This document shows, piece after piece, positions 34,620-43,547 of a DNA stretch of 64,000 nt. A model generated the notes under the pieces. The model did not search any database. It saw nothing but the letters and a program-made list of their open reading frames with translations, and was not told where the DNA came from. Numbering within the stretch: position 1 is the first letter of the stretch; each line of letters opens with the position of its first letter. The position numbers were made by a program, and so were the translations under genes. Origin of the DNA: UBA4744 sp963717135 (GTDB taxonomy: Bacteria > Actinomycetota > Acidimicrobiia > Spongiisociales > UBA4744); contig CAVQVN010000005.1 in assembly GCA_963717135.1 (NCBI GenBank), positions 62,001 through 126,000 on the forward strand. The letters run 5' to 3'.

Positions 34620-34725
34620 CATCCTTGCCTCGCTGGGCCAGTCGAGTCGCACCCATCGAAGAAGCAGGGCCTTGACGGCGAGGATCACCGCCGTCAGGTT
34701 CAAGGACAGGGCCGCGATGGGACGG
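34620..34725 (-). pseudogene. Divergent C-terminal stub resembling a P-type ATPase
   Basis: The minus strand reads RPIAALSLNLTAVILAVKAL then LLRWVRLDWPS, which aligns with the better preserved stub at 32321 (GALLMSLSTVIVAINAMLLR). It has no start or upstream domains. Its placement after repeat copy C mirrors that stub after copy B, so the two are duplicated left ends of related elements. Confidence 0.45.
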
Positions 34726-34758
34726 GTTCCGGACCCAAGCCGAGTTCTCTGGCCACAA

Positions 34759-36132
34759 TTAGCGATCTCGAGCTGGATGGAGCCCGGCCTCCGCCAGCGG
34801 CAGGGTCACCACGAAGCATGCCCCGGGCTGGTGATCGGGATCGATTGCGACTGCCCCGTGGTGACGCTCGATGATCTCGCGAGTGATGGCGAGGCCGAGT
34901 CCGGTACCGCCCGTCGCCTGGGTCCGAGAGTCGTCGAGCCGGCCGAACCTCTCGAATACGAAGTCCACCTGATCGGATGGGATCCCGGGTCCGTCGTCGG
35001 CGACGGTGAGGACCGCTGTGTCGTCTCGCTCGGCGAGGGTCACGGCGACCATGCCGAGGGCGTGGCGCCCGGCATTGTCACACAGGTTCCTGATGGCCCG
35101 GGCCAGTTGCGGGGCGTCCCCGCAAACCTGAGCTCCCGAGACACCCGACACGTCTACGAGGATCCGTCCCTCCGCTTTGAGCCGTTCGGCCTCCCGGAAA
35201 ACAATGTCGTCGAGGTCGACAAGTTCCCATTGAAGAGAGACCTGCCCGCCATCTGCACGCGCCAGGTGGAGTAGATCCTCGACGAGGCCCTGCAGTCCGA
35301 TCACATCCTCAAGCAAGCTCTCCAGGACTGCTCGTTCTGTAACGTCGGTGGTAGCCAGCCTCACCTCGACCTCAGTCCGCAATCGGGTCAGTGGGCTGCG
35401 CAGCTCGTGAGAGGCGTCGGCGATGAAACGCTGCTGACGATCCACAGCGGCTTGTACCCGGTCCAGCATCTGATTCATCGTCTTGGCGAGCCGTCCGATT
35501 TCGTCGTCGTGGCGGGGCTGGGGAACCCTTCGATGAAGGTCGGAGCTGCCGATCTCGGCCACCTCGGACCGGATCGCTTCCACCGGCTCAAGTGTCCTGC
35601 CCACCAGCCACCACACCAGCGCTCCCACCAGAGCCACGACGATTGGAATCGCAACCGCGAGCGCTGTGGTCAGAACCCCGGTGCTCTCTGCCACGACATC
35701 GAAGGTGGTACCGACGTGCAGCACCGCCATTCCGGACCTGGTCTGGACTGTGCGGCTCAGCACTCGGAATACGTCGTCGTCAACCTCGAGACCCCGAACG
35801 GTTCGCACCACCTCACCGGCCGATTGCTCGTAGTCGATCGGTAGTGAGGGCTCTCCTTTGAGATTCGGCGTTGAGGAGACCACCCGACCCGACACGTCCA
35901 GCAGTTGCGCAAAGCCTTCCTGCTGACTACCGGCCAACTCCCCCGGGATCGGGTCGGCACTCTCAACCAGCGATGCAATGTCTGCGGCCCGTTGCGCGAG
36001 CGCCGCGTCGACACTTGACGTCAACTGGTTGCGCTGTACGACTACCAGTGCTACCGAGACCACCAAGAGGACTCCGGCAACCGCCGCGACCGCTATTGCA
36101 GTGACCCGCAGCCGGATCGAAGCCCGGTTCAC
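34759..36132 (-). CDS. Membrane sensor histidine kinase (HAMP, HisKA, HATPase)
   Basis: 457 residues from GTG 36132, overlapping the regulator stop by 4 nt. Two membrane helices (AIAVAAVAGVLLVVSVALVV and VLTTALAVAIPIVVALVGAL) flank a ~120-residue external sensor. A HAMP domain leads to FIADASHELRSPLTRLRTEV (phospho-His), then IRNLCDNAGRHALGMV (N box), VADDGPGIP and GGTGLGLAITREII. Its partner is the response regulator encoded just upstream. The divergent PepSY gene is a probable target. It is carried between two tRNA-derived repeats, so it is element cargo. Confidence 0.92.
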   Translation of the reverse strand: MNRASIRLRVTAIAVAAVAGVLLVVSVALVVVQRNQLTSSVDAALAQRAADIASLVESADPIPGELAGSQQEGFAQLLDVSGRVVSSTPNLKGEPSLPIDYEQSAGEVVRTVRGLEVDDDVFRVLSRTVQTRSGMAVLHVGTTFDVVAESTGVLTTALAVAIPIVVALVGALVWWLVGRTLEPVEAIRSEVAEIGSSDLHRRVPQPRHDDEIGRLAKTMNQMLDRVQAAVDRQQRFIADASHELRSPLTRLRTEVEVRLATTDVTERAVLESLLEDVIGLQGLVEDLLHLARADGGQVSLQWELVDLDDIVFREAERLKAEGRILVDVSGVSGAQVCGDAPQLARAIRNLCDNAGRHALGMVAVTLAERDDTAVLTVADDGPGIPSDQVDFVFERFGRLDDSRTQATGGTGLGLAITREIIERHHGAVAIDPDHQPGACFVVTLPLAEAGLHPARDR

Positions 36133-36821
36133 AACACCCCGGTTCCGGCACCGTCGGCGACCAGCCGATACCCGGAGCCGCGCACCGTCTCGATGGACCT
36201 GCGGCCGAACGGTTCGTCGATGCGGGTTCGAAGCCGACGGATATAGACCTCGACGATGTTGGGATCGCCCTCGAACTCGTACTCCCAGACGCCGTCGAGG
36301 ATATCCCGCTTCGACAAAACCTGACCTGCTCTTCTCACCAGGAACTCGAGCACATCGAACTGTCGGGAGGTCAGGTCGATCTCGACCTCACCCCGCCAGG
36401 CTCTCCGCTGACCGGGATCGATGCGCAAATCCCCCGCTTCAACCGGGACGGGGTTCCGTCCCCCGGCCCGTCGCAAGAGCGCCCGGACCCGGGCCACCAG
36501 CACCGGAAATGAAAAGGGCTTGGTGAGGTAGTCATCGGCGCCGGTGTCGAGGGCTTCTGCCTCGTCCAGGTCGCCGTCCTTGGCGGTCAGCATCAGAATC
36601 GGGGTCCAGTTCCCTGCCGATCGCAGATCACCACAGATCTGATATCCGTTCCGGCCCGGCAGCAGGATGTCGAGGATCAGCAGGTCATAAGACCCTTCAG
36701 AGGCCAGCCAATACCCGTCGGACCCGTCCCAGGCGACCTCAACGGTGAACCCCTCGGCCTCCAGTCCGCGTTTCACCGCCGTGGCGATCTTCTTGTCGTC
36801 CTCTACCAGCAGCAGCTTCAC
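36129..36821 (-). CDS. OmpR/PhoB-family response regulator
   Basis: 230 residues from GTG 36821. Receiver with MKLLLVEDDKKIATAV, phospho-acceptor in YDLLILDILLPGRNG, LMLTAKDGD, DDYLTKPFSF. The winged-helix DNA-binding domain has LTSRQFDVLEFLVRRAGQVLS and PNIVEVYIRRLRTRIDEPFG. The start codon follows GACAAT by exactly 6 nt, so the mRNA is probably leaderless. A direct repeat fitting an OmpR-type site lies just upstream of this -10, suggesting autoregulation. Confidence 0.92.
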   Translation of the reverse strand: MKLLLVEDDKKIATAVKRGLEAEGFTVEVAWDGSDGYWLASEGSYDLLILDILLPGRNGYQICGDLRSAGNWTPILMLTAKDGDLDEAEALDTGADDYLTKPFSFPVLVARVRALLRRAGGRNPVPVEAGDLRIDPGQRRAWRGEVEIDLTSRQFDVLEFLVRRAGQVLSKRDILDGVWEYEFEGDPNIVEVYIRRLRTRIDEPFGRRSIETVRGSGYRLVADGAGTGVL

Positions 36822-36827
36822 CAGAAC

Positions 36828-36926
36828 ATTGTCCCAGACCTAACCTGACTTCCGGCTGACAACGCCCTCCCCCTCCCCCCATGATGCATGGTCGCCCGGG
36901 TTTCTCCGAGTCAGGCTGGCGTCAGG
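36828..36926. promoter_or_regulatory. Divergent promoter region with two oppositely oriented 11-bp-period direct repeats
   Basis: GTCAGG-ctggc-GTCAGG (36910-36926, plus) points toward the PepSY gene. GTCAGC-cggaa-GTCAGG (36860-36844 on minus) points toward the regulator gene and ends 10 nt before the -10 GACAAT (36833-36828). Hexamers spaced 11 bp start to start are the classic binding pattern of OmpR/PhoP-type dimers. The arrangement implies that one regulator activates both sides. Confidence 0.6.
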
Positions 36927-36975
36927 GGCCTCTTGATACGGTGTTCAGGTAGTCCCCAATCTCAGGAGGTTTGAT

Positions 36976-37293
36976 ATGAAGAAACGAAACAAAGTGATCC
37001 TGGCCGGAATGGTGATCGCAGGTGCAGCCGCCGTACCAACCGTCGCGGCTGCCGGGGGTGACGTCGATATGCCCATCACCGGTGCCGATCTGGACCAGGC
37101 CACCGCTGCCGCCCTTGCATACACCGGCGATGGACGGGTCACCGGCACTGAGGTAGGAGACGAGGAGTCCTTCTACGAGGTAGAAGTGACCCTCAGTGAC
37201 GGCAGCCAGGTCGACGTTCAACTCGACGAGCAATTCAACGTAGTCGGCAGCGAAGCCGACGGCAAAGGCGAAGATCAGTCGGCCGGGGACTGA
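36976..37293 (+). CDS. Secreted PepSY-domain protein
   Basis: 105 residues from ATG 36976 with AGGAGG upstream. Signal peptide MKKRNKVILAGMVIAGAAAV ends near AAA-GG. The rest is one PepSY domain: ITGADLDQATAAALAYTGDG, then VTGTEVGDEESFYEVEVTLSDGSQVDVQLDEQFNVVGSE. Small PepSY proteins are commonly regulated by adjacent OmpR-type two-component systems and may modulate proteases or the sensor. It faces the regulator gene across a shared promoter region. Confidence 0.88.
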   Translation: MKKRNKVILAGMVIAGAAAVPTVAAAGGDVDMPITGADLDQATAAALAYTGDGRVTGTEVGDEESFYEVEVTLSDGSQVDVQLDEQFNVVGSEADGKGEDQSAGD

Positions 37294-37335
37294 TCTGGTT
37301 CCAGACACCTTCAGCCTCAGAGAAGGGACTCTTGA

Positions 37336-38142
37336 ATGTCGCCCAAAGCTGCAATTCGCACCGTGGTTGTCGGCGTCGTGCTCCTGCTGCTGGCACCAGC
37401 GTGTTCGTCCGGTGGTAACTCAACATCAACGACGCTGTCTTCCGGATTGGCTCTTCCCCAGGGAGACGAACTCGTCCAGCTCGATCCTGCAGATTTCAAC
37501 ACCACCATCGACAACCCTTACTGGCCAATGGAGCCCGGCACCCGCTGGACGTACCGGGAAGTACAACCGGACGGCACCAAATCGGAAGTCGTCGTAATCG
37601 TCACCACCCTCACCAAGGAGATCGCCAACGGCATCACTGCCCGAGTCGTGCGGGACACGGTCACCGAAGATGGCGCAATCATCGAAGACACGATCGACTG
37701 GTACGCCCAAGACGGCCAGGGGAACATCTGGTACCTCGGAGAAGACACCGCCGAGTTCCAAGACGGGGAAATTGTCAGCACGAGCGGATCATTTGAAGCC
37801 GGGATCGACGGAGCACTGCCGGGAATCATCATCCCGGCCGACCCGCAGCCGGGAATGAAGTACCGCCAGGAGTACTACACCGGCGAAGCGGAAGACAACG
37901 GCGAAGTGCTGGCCATCGACGAGATGGCCGACACCCCCTATGGGCACTTCAACGACGCAATCCTCACCAAAGACACTACCCCCCTCGAATCCGACGTCCT
38001 CGAATACAAGCTCTACGCCAAAGACGTCGGTCCGGTACTCATCATCGGGGTGTCGGGCGGCGGCGGTCGGGAAGAGCTCATCTCCGTCGACCGGGCCCCG
38101 GAGTCGGCCGGCACCGGCCCATTGGGAAACCCGAATCCTTGA
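37336..38142 (+). CDS. Secreted lipoprotein of unknown function
   Basis: 268 residues from ATG 37336 (AGAAGGGA upstream). Signal VVVGVVLLLLAPACSSGG with lipobox PAC, then a Ser/Thr linker and a beta-rich domain starting FNTTIDNPYWPMEPGTRWTY and including TVTEDGAIIEDTIDWYAQDGQGNIWYLGE, YRQEYYTGEAEDNGEV and YGHFNDAILTKDTTPLE. This domain recurs in actinobacterial and proteobacterial lipoproteins without a known role. It is 42 nt after the PepSY gene, likely the same operon. Integrase sequence begins immediately after its stop. Confidence 0.8.
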   Translation: MSPKAAIRTVVVGVVLLLLAPACSSGGNSTSTTLSSGLALPQGDELVQLDPADFNTTIDNPYWPMEPGTRWTYREVQPDGTKSEVVVIVTTLTKEIANGITARVVRDTVTEDGAIIEDTIDWYAQDGQGNIWYLGEDTAEFQDGEIVSTSGSFEAGIDGALPGIIIPADPQPGMKYRQEYYTGEAEDNGEVLAIDEMADTPYGHFNDAILTKDTTPLESDVLEYKLYAKDVGPVLIIGVSGGGGREELISVDRAPESAGTGPLGNPNP

Positions 38143-38149
38143 CCAGCCT

Positions 38150-38918
38150 TTCAGGCAGGTCTCAGGATCGATCTCATCATCCGGAGCGCCCTCAACGACG
38201 CCGTCCGCAGAGGAATCGTCTCCCGCAACGTGGCGTTGCTGGCCCACGCTCCAAAGCTGCGGTCGATTCCCACGGTCGAGCAACAAGCGTGGACGGCCCA
38301 ACAACTTCAGGCGTTTCTACGTCAAGCCGCCGGGCATCGTCTGTTCCCGGCGTTCTGGCTCCTCGCCAACACCGGGCTACGACGCAGTGAACTGCTCGGC
38401 TTGCGGTGGGGCGACATCGACTTCGACGCCGCCACGCTTTCCATCAACCGAGGGCTGGTCTCGATTGGCTACGAGCTCCGCGAGTCGCGAGGTAAGACCA
38501 GTAACTCCCGGCGGGCGATCGACCTCGACACCACCACCATCTCGGTACTGACCGCCTGGAAAGCCTGCAGAGAACGGAACAAAAGGTGGTCGGGATCGAA
38601 CCTGCTGGCTGGGTGTTCAGCGACGTCGAAGGCAACCCGATCCACCCACACTCACTATCTCAAACGTTCAAGCGGATCGTCGCCCGCGCCAGCGTCCCCA
38701 AGATCCGGCTCCACGACATCCGCCATACCCACGGAACCCTGCTCATCAAGGCCGGTGTACCCGTCAAAGTCGTGTCGGAGCGGCTCGGACACTCCAACCC
38801 GGCGTTCACCATCGACACCTACCAACACATCCTCCCTGGCATGCAAGCCGAGGCCGCTCGCTTGTTCGAGAAGCTGATCGCCAGCAGCCGATGGAAGATC
38901 CGGTGGAAGCGACGGTAG
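38150..38918 (+). pseudogene. Tyrosine recombinase (integrase), N-terminally truncated and frameshifted
   Basis: In the frame after the lipoprotein stop it reads IDLIIRSALNDAVRRGIVSRN then VALLAHAPKLRSIPTVEQQAW and the catalytic domain: ANTGLRRSELLGLRW (Arg I), SRGKTSNSRRAIDL (Lys). Near 38578-38590, at AACAAAAGG, the frame shifts; the other frame gives VVGIEPAGWVFSDVEGNPIH, LHDIRHTHGTLL (HxxR), SERLGHSNPAF (His) and IDTYQHILPGMQ (Tyr). All catalytic residues survive, but the arm-binding N-terminus and a start codon are missing. It lies 54 nt from the tRNA gene, the normal place for the integrase of a tRNA-targeting element. Confidence 0.88.
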
Positions 38919-38972
38919 AAGAACAAACAAGACGGTAGAAGCCCCAGCCAGCACATCGCTGACCGGGGCATT

Positions 38973-39049
<77 letters not shown>

Positions 39050-39062
39050 TCGTTGTCCGGTA

Positions 39063-39091
39063 AGTGTACGTTGGCTTCGGAGCTACCGCAA
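39063..39091 (-). promoter_or_regulatory. Promoter of the initiator tRNA gene
   Basis: On the minus strand TTGCGG (39091-39086), a 17-bp spacer, then TACACT (39068-39063), 13 nt before the tRNA 5' end. Good spacing for the main sigma factor. It lies outside the attachment sequence and so has not been altered by integrations. Confidence 0.65.
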
Positions 39092-39168
39092 AGGCGGAAT
39101 CGGGCTCTCGCAGGCGAGCGAACACGGCTCTCAGGGAACCGTTCCGATCTGCCGATCGTCAGACTGAC

Positions 39169-40743
39169 ATGCGGAGAAGGATCACATTCGCCGTCCTTGG
39201 GTTGATACTGGCCGCTTGCGCGCCGGGATACGAACCTGCCCCCGGGCCGACCACCACCACGAGTCGGCGCCCGCCGCCCGGCTCGGCCGCAGCCGAGCTG
39301 GCATCTGCCCGTAGTTTGTGGGCATCAGAGGGAAGCAGTGATTACACCTACGAGTTCACCAACGATTGCGGGGAGTGCCCGGCCGCCGAGCAGTCTCCCC
39401 GCCGCATCGCCGTGCTGGGCGGAGCAGTGCTGGCTATCGAGGAGGCGGGCCTCCGCACCGTTGAAGAAGTCTTCGACAGCATCGAGCAAGCCCTTCAGGA
39501 GGGTCGCCTGGTTGAGGTGAGTTATGACCCGCGAACCGGGCTTCCCCTCGACGTGCAGATCGATATGGATCAACGGCCCGTCGATGGAGGTACCCACTGG
39601 ATCCTCCAAGACCTCACCGACCTGAGTCCGATCGGCTCCGCCGCCGACCTACTTGAAGCTCGCCGGCTCTGGGAGTCCCAACGGCTCTACGTCTACCAGT
39701 TCCTCATGAAGGTGGAATGCGACTGTCCGGAGGACGGAACCTTCGACGTCAAGGTGATCAACGACCGGATCATCGAGGTGATCCGGCTCGACGATTCAAC
39801 CGAGATCAGTAACGTAACTCCGGTAACGATCTCCGAAACGTTTGATGATCTCGAGGAGTGGTTCACCGACACCCGAACCCTGATCGATGAAGGAATCCTC
39901 GACGTAGACGTGCGGGTCGATCCAATCATGGGCTACCCGCGCTGGGTCTACCTGAAGGCACAAAATCCCGACGACCCCACCGACTTGTTTACGGCCGTTG
40001 TCACCATGGATCTCGTTGCGCCTTACGAGCCCAAGGAATCTTCGACCGAACCGGATTCCAATGACCGCCTCATCCTCGAAGACGCAAGAAACCTCTGGGC
40101 CTTCACCGGCATCTCCCACTACCGCTACACGTTGACCATCCACTGCATGTGCCCGGAGGCATACACCGGGCCGTTCGAGATCACCGTGCGCGACCAGCAG
40201 GTCGTCAACGCGACCTGGAAGAGCGCCCCGATGGGGCCGGACCAGGGTCCCGCCTACACCATCGAAGAAGTCTTCGAACTGATCGGAGCGGCACTCGACG
40301 ACAAGATTGACGTGGAGGTTACTTACGAGCCGACCTCAGGCCATCCCGTCGACGTGGTCATCGACCCTGAAGCCGTGGCGGTCGACGGTGGCCTGGCCTT
40401 CTCGATCCGCGATCTCACTTCGATCAGCGGGTCCGGCGGTATCGCCGGCCGGGTGCTTTCGGGACCGACCTGCCCCGTCCAGAAAGATCCACCCGATCCC
40501 GATTGCGCCGACCGTCCGGTGACCGGCGCCGTCCTGGTGGTGTTCGATAGCAAAGGGAACGAGGTCACCCGGGCCGCCAGCAATCCCAACGGTTTTGTCC
40601 AGATCGTTCTCGAGACTGGTAGCTACCGCCTCGAACCGCAACCGGTCGAAGGTTTGCTGGGCACCGCCGCTCCCTTCGAGGTCGACATCAGGGCCGGGGA
40701 AACAGTCGAGGTAACCATCCTCTACGACACCGGGATCCGCTGA
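39169..40743 (+). CDS. Lipoprotein with three DUF6174-like repeats and a C-terminal prealbumin-like domain
   Basis: 524 residues from ATG 39169. Signal MRRRITFAVLGLILAACAPG (lipobox LAAC), then a Thr/Pro linker. Three homologous ~120-residue units follow, each starting with A-R-x-L-W (ARSLWASEGSSDYTYEF, ARRLWESQRLYVYQFLM, ARNLWAFTGISHYRYTL). Each has a CxC or CxxC pair (CGEC, CDC, CMC), T-[IV]-x-E-[VT]-F-[DE] and a closing Y/D-P-x-x-G-x-P. This is the DUF6174 pattern in triplicate. The last ~100 residues (GGIAGRVLSGPTCPV to VTILYDTGIR) look like a carboxypeptidase-regulatory/SpaA-like beta domain. Function unknown; exported. Confidence 0.8.
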   Translation: MRRRITFAVLGLILAACAPGYEPAPGPTTTTSRRPPPGSAAAELASARSLWASEGSSDYTYEFTNDCGECPAAEQSPRRIAVLGGAVLAIEEAGLRTVEEVFDSIEQALQEGRLVEVSYDPRTGLPLDVQIDMDQRPVDGGTHWILQDLTDLSPIGSAADLLEARRLWESQRLYVYQFLMKVECDCPEDGTFDVKVINDRIIEVIRLDDSTEISNVTPVTISETFDDLEEWFTDTRTLIDEGILDVDVRVDPIMGYPRWVYLKAQNPDDPTDLFTAVVTMDLVAPYEPKESSTEPDSNDRLILEDARNLWAFTGISHYRYTLTIHCMCPEAYTGPFEITVRDQQVVNATWKSAPMGPDQGPAYTIEEVFELIGAALDDKIDVEVTYEPTSGHPVDVVIDPEAVAVDGGLAFSIRDLTSISGSGGIAGRVLSGPTCPVQKDPPDPDCADRPVTGAVLVVFDSKGNEVTRAASNPNGFVQIVLETGSYRLEPQPVEGLLGTAAPFEVDIRAGETVEVTILYDTGIR

Positions 40744-40775
40744 CGGACCGAGGGCCGCAGGATAGGAAGACTTGG

Positions 40776-42797
40776 TTAGAAGGCCCCAATGACGAGGAAC
40801 CCGGCCGCCAGCAAACCCAGGCTTCCGGCTGCCATGGCAGCGATTTCGGTCGTGCGCACCTTCTCCGCTTCCGCTATGCGGCAGCTCGGCAACGCGACCC
40901 TCCCACGCCGGTCCATCCAGTACTGAACCGGAAACGTGGTGAGCATGCCTACTAACGCCGCCGCCGATGAGATTCCCCAGAATTCCAGAGATCCCGGTCC
41001 GGGGAGCAGCCCGAAGCTGGATGCATAAGCATCGAGCAGTAACACCACTACCAGGAAACCTGCAAAGACCGACAGCGTCGACATCAGTTCCCACGGGATC
41101 GACCGCCCCAACGCCGATCCATAGTGACGGCCCGACCGAGCCCGCAAGGGAGCCCGGACCAGGACCAGCCCCAGCACCACCCCGAGCACCACCGCCCGCA
41201 AGTCGAACTCACCGATCCAGGTCATGGCCAATGCCGTGGCAGCAGCCGGAGCGAGCACCGCCACGGCACTCGCCGGAACCGCTCGTCTGCCCCCGACCGG
41301 GTGAGACTCGAGCCGTTGAGCCCATACCGCGAACGGGCCCAGCAACAGAGCCGCACCCTGCCACAGTACCCAGCCCGGCCAGGCCGACCGGTCACGCCTC
41401 AACCGACGTCGCACCGCCCACATCGACCCGGCCACCAGCAGAGCCCACCCCGCCAGCACCCAGAACACCACCCAGGCCGCCGTGCGAACATCCGTCGATA
41501 TAGGCGCCACCTGGATCAAGGGCGGCCAGTCGAATTCTTCTCTCAGCAACGACGAGAACCGACGGACACCATGGGCGTCATCAAGGCCGAGGAAGGTGAG
41601 CTGATAGGCGGCCACTTCCCGCTCGAGCACCTCTCGCACCGCCGGATCCGGAACTCCTTCCAGCTGGGAAGCCACCGTCTCCTGCCCGGCCGTCCAGTCG
41701 ATGACCGGAACACCCTCGGCCACGAACCTGCCGTAGAACTCCACCGCCAGTGCCTGCCGAAGAACGTCGCCTTCGACCAGCCGGTACATCCGATTGAGCG
41801 TGTCGACGTTGGCGAGCGCGATCAGGGTCAAGCCACGGTCCGGTACCTTGAGCAACAAGGCTGAGATGGACTCCCAGCCGTGGCGGCCGGCCGGGTTACG
41901 AAGGTCGGTGCCCCCGAAGTGCCAGACCAGGCTGTTGCCCTGGAACTCCTGAGTGAACCAGCCCAGCCCATAAGGAAGGACCTCTCCGTCCGGAGTGACG
42001 TTCGGAGTGAACATGGCCGTCCGGGAGGCCGGGGTCACCAGCCGGCCCTCGTCGAGGGCGGCGTCGTAACGAGCCAAATCTTCGATCGTGGAAATGAGCC
42101 CGGCCGCGGCGCTGAAGTAGGTGGGGTAGGTACCGGGGGCGATACCGTCGTCGACATCCCACCGGTACGGGACAGCCAGATCGGCCCACAATGCGCCCTG
42201 CCCGGTGGACACCTGTTCCGGCCGGCTCGGCCCGGTACTCGTCATGCCGGCCGGAGAGAAGATCCGCTCCTGTAGCAAATCCGCGAACCGTGCGCCTCCA
42301 GCTTGCTCAATGACGGTGGTCAAGCTGGCATAGACGTCACCGTCGTATCGAAAGCCGGACCCCGGTGTTCCTTGAGACGTGTGGGACAGTAGGTGCCGCA
42401 CCGTTACTCCCCGGTCGCCCACCGACAATCCATAGTTCGAGATCGGCTCGTCGAGGTCGAGCGAACCTTCCTCGACCAGCTGCATGGCCAGCGCGGCGGT
42501 GAACGTCTTCGTGACGGAGGCGATGCGGAAGGGAGTGGCCGGTGTCGCCGGAATGTCTTGCTCGACGTTGGCATATCCGAATCCCTTCGCCCACGCCAGC
42601 TCCCCTCCTTCGACGATACCGACCGCCAGTCCGGGGATCTGCAGCACGGAACGCAGCGTTTCGACATCTGACTCGAAATCGGCCAGCCGCTCGGGCGTAA
42701 CCACCGAATCCTGTCCGGTCGCCGCCCCGACGGGCACCGCGCCGAGTAGCAACACCAGGGTGAGGACTGCCGTCAGTCTCCTGGACGCCGGTCTCAT
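40776..42797 (-). CDS. Secreted serine hydrolase (beta-lactamase-like) with C-terminal membrane helices
   Basis: 673 residues from ATG 42797 (AAAGGAG upstream). Signal peptide, then a serine-hydrolase domain with IASVTKTFTAALAMQL (S-x-x-K), a second motif FRYDGDVYASL where Y-x-N is replaced by Y-D-G, and SLVWHFGGTDLRN (H-x-G). After ~450 residues come five or six membrane helices (VVFWVLAGWALLVAGSMWAV, LLLGPFAVWA, VLAPAAATALAMTWI, VVLGVVLGLVLV, LSVFAGFLVVVLLL). The catalytic part should face outside. It is the last gene of an operon with an ABC transporter; the products may act on the cell envelope. Confidence 0.85.
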   Translation of the reverse strand: MRPASRRLTAVLTLVLLLGAVPVGAATGQDSVVTPERLADFESDVETLRSVLQIPGLAVGIVEGGELAWAKGFGYANVEQDIPATPATPFRIASVTKTFTAALAMQLVEEGSLDLDEPISNYGLSVGDRGVTVRHLLSHTSQGTPGSGFRYDGDVYASLTTVIEQAGGARFADLLQERIFSPAGMTSTGPSRPEQVSTGQGALWADLAVPYRWDVDDGIAPGTYPTYFSAAAGLISTIEDLARYDAALDEGRLVTPASRTAMFTPNVTPDGEVLPYGLGWFTQEFQGNSLVWHFGGTDLRNPAGRHGWESISALLLKVPDRGLTLIALANVDTLNRMYRLVEGDVLRQALAVEFYGRFVAEGVPVIDWTAGQETVASQLEGVPDPAVREVLEREVAAYQLTFLGLDDAHGVRRFSSLLREEFDWPPLIQVAPISTDVRTAAWVVFWVLAGWALLVAGSMWAVRRRLRRDRSAWPGWVLWQGAALLLGPFAVWAQRLESHPVGGRRAVPASAVAVLAPAAATALAMTWIGEFDLRAVVLGVVLGLVLVRAPLRARSGRHYGSALGRSIPWELMSTLSVFAGFLVVVLLLDAYASSFGLLPGPGSLEFWGISSAAALVGMLTTFPVQYWMDRRGRVALPSCRIAEAEKVRTTEIAAMAAGSLGLLAAGFLVIGAF

Positions 42798-42809
42798 GGT
42801 CGTCTCCTT

Positions 42810-43547
42810 TCAACTCTCGATGAGCCGGGCGCGTTGGAACCGCCGCACGGCCAAGAATGCCACCAGAGCGTCGATGATCACGAGCACCGCGACCGCCGCG
42901 GAGAGAAGGAGTTCGCCGTCGACCCTGGTGATCCGATCGATGACATCCAGATCGGTAGTTTCGGACACCACCAGCACAACCGGGCCTAGCAGAGTGACCG
43001 GTCCGAGCACGAACGCCGCCAGGAGTTGCTGAGCCTCCTGCACCGTGGAGGCCCGCAGCGAAATGAAGACCCCGATGCCGGTGGTCATCGCCGCAATTAG
43101 GAAGCTCAGCGACACGTCGGCGACCAGCACCGTTGGATCGTAGATGAGTACGCGGCCACTCCAGTGAACGATGTTGACGGTGAGCAGGGCCAAGGACAGC
43201 GTCAGAAGTGTGATTCCCCAGGCCAGCAGCAACGAGAACAACGCTTTGCCGAACAGGATCGCCCGATCGGGGAGCCGACTCGTCAGCAACGTCGGCAGCG
43301 TGTGCCGCTCACGTTCGCCGGCGATCGAGTCGGGGATGATCAACACGACGATCAGCATCGGCGTGATGACCGCCGCGATGATCGAAAGCGGATCCGAGAC
43401 CCAATCCGGTCCGGCAGACCACGGGTGGTAGATCGCAAAGAACGCCACCGGAGTCATGAGGGTCAGCATGGCCCTGATCCGACTGCCCCGCTGCCGGAAC
43501 AGGCTCCTGGCCTCTTTCCATATCACGGTGCGAACGTCGGTATTCAT
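42810..43547 (-). CDS. ABC-2 type permease
   Basis: 245 residues, six membrane helices. MNTDVRTVIWKEARSLFRQRG at the N-terminus and GERERHTLPTLLTSRLPDRAIL after helix 2 are the typical cytoplasmic helix and coupling region of ABC-2 permeases. Its ATG overlaps the ATPase gene's stop by 4 nt, and the serine hydrolase follows 12 nt later. Export substrate unknown. Confidence 0.88.
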   Translation of the reverse strand: MNTDVRTVIWKEARSLFRQRGSRIRAMLTLMTPVAFFAIYHPWSAGPDWVSDPLSIIAAVITPMLIVVLIIPDSIAGERERHTLPTLLTSRLPDRAILFGKALFSLLLAWGITLLTLSLALLTVNIVHWSGRVLIYDPTVLVADVSLSFLIAAMTTGIGVFISLRASTVQEAQQLLAAFVLGPVTLLGPVVLVVSETTDLDVIDRITRVDGELLLSAAVAVLVIIDALVAFLAVRRFQRARLIES

